A DNA stretch of 64,000 bases from Microcoleus vaginatus HSN003 (lineage in GTDB: Bacteria; Cyanobacteriota; Cyanobacteriia; Cyanobacteriales; Microcoleaceae). Positions 62,547-64,000 of this stretch are shown piece after piece (the first letter of the stretch is position 1; each line of letters begins with the position of its first letter). The position numbers were made by a program, and so were the translations under genes. The notes beneath the pieces were generated by a model. The model searched no databases. It was given only the letters and a program-made list of their open reading frames with translations, and had not been told where the DNA came from. The DNA lies in contig NZ_CP031705.1 of assembly GCF_022701255.1 (NCBI RefSeq), positions 4,526,001 through 4,590,000 of the forward strand, in the 5' to 3' direction.

Positions 62547-64000
62547 TCAAACTTTCAGCAGTGCTTTAGAAGCTGATTCCCCTGCGAGTTTGAGTTGCGA
62601 TCGCAATTTGAGGTTCAACAACAGCAAGACAGTCCACTGACTCAGTATGGAGAGCAAAATCGTATTTTCTGACGCTGGGACAGACCACAAAGGCCAAAAC
62701 CCACTAAATGTTAAAGACAACCAGAGAATAGGAGCTTTTTGTGGGGTTAGCAAAAGCAGAGATAAAATCAGAGGCGGTAACGAAATAGCGCCACCGACTG
62801 TGCAGGCGGCCAAAATTTCCTGATTTCGGGTTTTGGTAAATAGGAATAGTTGGGTGATGGCTGCGTAAATGAGGAGCAGATTCAGGCAGCAAATTACCCC
62901 CCAAAATTCGTTGATATCAGGTTTTTCTAACAGCGCCCAAGGTGTTAAAATTATTACTGAGCTGAGGAAATTGAGCGCGATCGCAACTACAGCCGGACTT
63001 TTATCGCTCCAAATTAAATCGAGTATTGGGTAGCGTCGCCACAGCTTCTGATTGCTGGGAACAATTTGTTTCCGATACCTCGCCCAATCGTACAAAGATT
63101 GTCTGTCAGATGTTAAAGCTGCAATTAAAGCTAAGAACATCACCAAATTCAAGAGCAGTAAAATGGGGAAATTACTGTCTACTGGGGGGTTTGATTGGAG
63201 TGCAAACCCTAAAAATATTACCTGACAGCAGATAACTAGCAAATAACTTTGCCGCTTGCTCAAAACTGTAGCGCTGGGATTGGGAAAGCGACGCTGCCAT
63301 CCCTGCCACATCCAGTAGGTTCCTGTACCACAAACCAAGAGAGACAAAACAAGGCCACTCGCAATATTTGTACCCACTGGCGAGTAAAACCATTGCAACT
63401 TGTCTAAGTTTTCAACTAACGAATCGAAATCACCTTTATCAACTAGAAAAAGCTGATATCTCAGCATAGCAAGGGGAGACAAAAAATGTAACACATCCAA
63501 AGCAGTTCGCGTGAGCGGGAGCCAAGAAATCCCAAACACAACAAAAACCGTAGCGCTAGCCAACCAAGGTTGAAGTCCTCCCAACCAACTGGTTGTCAAT
63601 CCAAATAGCATCGCAGTGCTGTAAAACAAAGCACAGCTAGCTGCAACTGCTATGTAGAAACATAAAATTTCATTCAGGGGTATTTGAGCAGCTAATCCAG
63701 CGTACAAATGCAGCGGTACTGTCAGAATTGCTGCTAGATACAGTAAAATTGGGACGCCGAGAATTTTGCCCAGAAAAATTGTTTTAGCAGACTGGGGACT
63801 GAGGCGAATAAAGTTGAGCGTCCCGCGGCGTTCCTCCTTGTCTAAGTCGCTGACAAGCATATAAGTCCCTGCTACTAATAAAGCTAAGACGCTCAATATG
63901 CTCAGCCAAATGAATATCTCTAGCCACCACTCCCGCCAGTCAATGGCTAAGTTGCCCAAGGCATCTCTGACGCACCCCTTAGAGGAATTGGCAGTCTCTA
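62547..64000 (-). CDS. ABC transporter permease (ABC-2 type), N-terminus beyond window
   Basis: The frame is open to the right edge (ETANSSKGCVRDALGNLAID before the first internal start at 63959), so the gene begins outside; 484 residues are visible. It shows about 12 hydrophobic segments. The sequence LVSDLDKEERRGTLNFIRLS, then PQSAKTIFLGKILGVPILLY, is typical of ABC-2-type permeases, in which the E-E-R-RG-T motif contacts the ATPase. The partner ATPase gene is probably upstream, beyond the window. Substrate unknown. Confidence 0.85.
   Translation of the reverse strand, partial: ETANSSKGCVRDALGNLAIDWREWWLEIFIWLSILSVLALLVAGTYMLVSDLDKEERRGTLNFIRLSPQSAKTIFLGKILGVPILLYLAAILTVPLHLYAGLAAQIPLNEILCFYIAVAASCALFYSTAMLFGLTTSWLGGLQPWLASATVFVVFGISWLPLTRTALDVLHFLSPLAMLRYQLFLVDKGDFDSLVENLDKLQWFYSPVGTNIASGLVLSLLVCGTGTYWMWQGWQRRFPNPSATVLSKRQSYLLVICCQVIFLGFALQSNPPVDSNFPILLLLNLVMFLALIAALTSDRQSLYDWARYRKQIVPSNQKLWRRYPILDLIWSDKSPAVVAIALNFLSSVIILTPWALLEKPDINEFWGVICCLNLLLIYAAITQLFLFTKTRNQEILAACTVGGAISLPPLILSLLLLTPQKAPILWLSLTFSGFWPLWSVPASENTILLSILSQWTVLLLLNLKLRSQLKLAGESASKALLKV

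Noticed and set aside
62356-62550. 64-residue minus-strand frame
   Set aside because: It overlaps a hairpin and repeat-like sequence behind the permease gene and has no family character.

Overview
The window comes from a filamentous cyanobacterium, most likely of the Oscillatoriales (Microcoleus/Oscillatoria/Tychonema type). Evidence is the very high density of HIP1 octamers (GCGATCGC), a ferrochelatase with a C-terminal chlorophyll-binding (CAB) helix, heptanucleotide short tandem repeats, a palindromic TTGTGGAACAGGCAT repeat family, three Uma2 (DUF820) genes and many cyanobacterial DUF genes. The genus is an inference.

Layout. 1-11245 is a guanidine catabolism locus. A divergent allophanate hydrolase (cut by the left edge) is followed by a guanidine-I (ykkC) riboswitch, a NitT/TauT-type ABC importer (binding lipoprotein, permease, ATPase), two DUF1989 proteins (carboxyguanidine deiminase subunits) and a biotin carboxylase usually labelled urea carboxylase but better read as guanidine carboxylase. 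The predicted route is import, carboxylation to carboxyguanidine, deimination to allophanate, then hydrolysis to ammonia and CO2. 11400-18600 is disturbed by transposition: an IS630 element sits in the loop of a palindromic repeat, a WG-repeat gene is a relic, and a second IS with a 9-bp target duplication splits a conserved cyanobacterial gene. Ordinary genes lie between (class II glutamine amidotransferase, SNase-like nuclease, ACP phosphodiesterase).

18700-28400 holds a Uma2 gene, acetyl-CoA synthetase, a DUF433/DUF5615 toxin-antitoxin-like pair, a PD-(D/E)XK-like protein and two adjacent AAA_35 ATPases. The first has an N-terminal VMAP-type HTH; the second carries 14 WD40 blades, 13 of them near-identical. 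28600-40550 is mostly metabolic: GalT-like, acetamidase/formamidase, metallophosphoesterase, DUF4336, leuB, a pyrF-pyrE fusion and DUF547, with large repeat clusters in the gaps.

40600-45400 is an accessory island. It has a HEPN protein with zinc ribbons, an AT-rich orphan gene, a leucine-rich-repeat protein fused to an HNH nuclease, and an 82-residue protein made of four 18-residue repeats. The last three genes share one strand and are separated and flanked by copies of one degenerate 45-70 bp element, giving a cassette-like layout that ends near a single orphan CRISPR repeat. This is the best candidate here for an undescribed system.

45400-64000 holds DUF2157 and GDYXXLXY membrane proteins, a methyltransferase pseudogene, ferrochelatase, glutamate dehydrogenase, a second IS630 element, a class II ribonucleotide reductase gene split by a probable 253-nt group I intron inside its NPCGE active-site motif, an RTX plus double-DUF4394 protein, and an ABC permease cut by the right edge.
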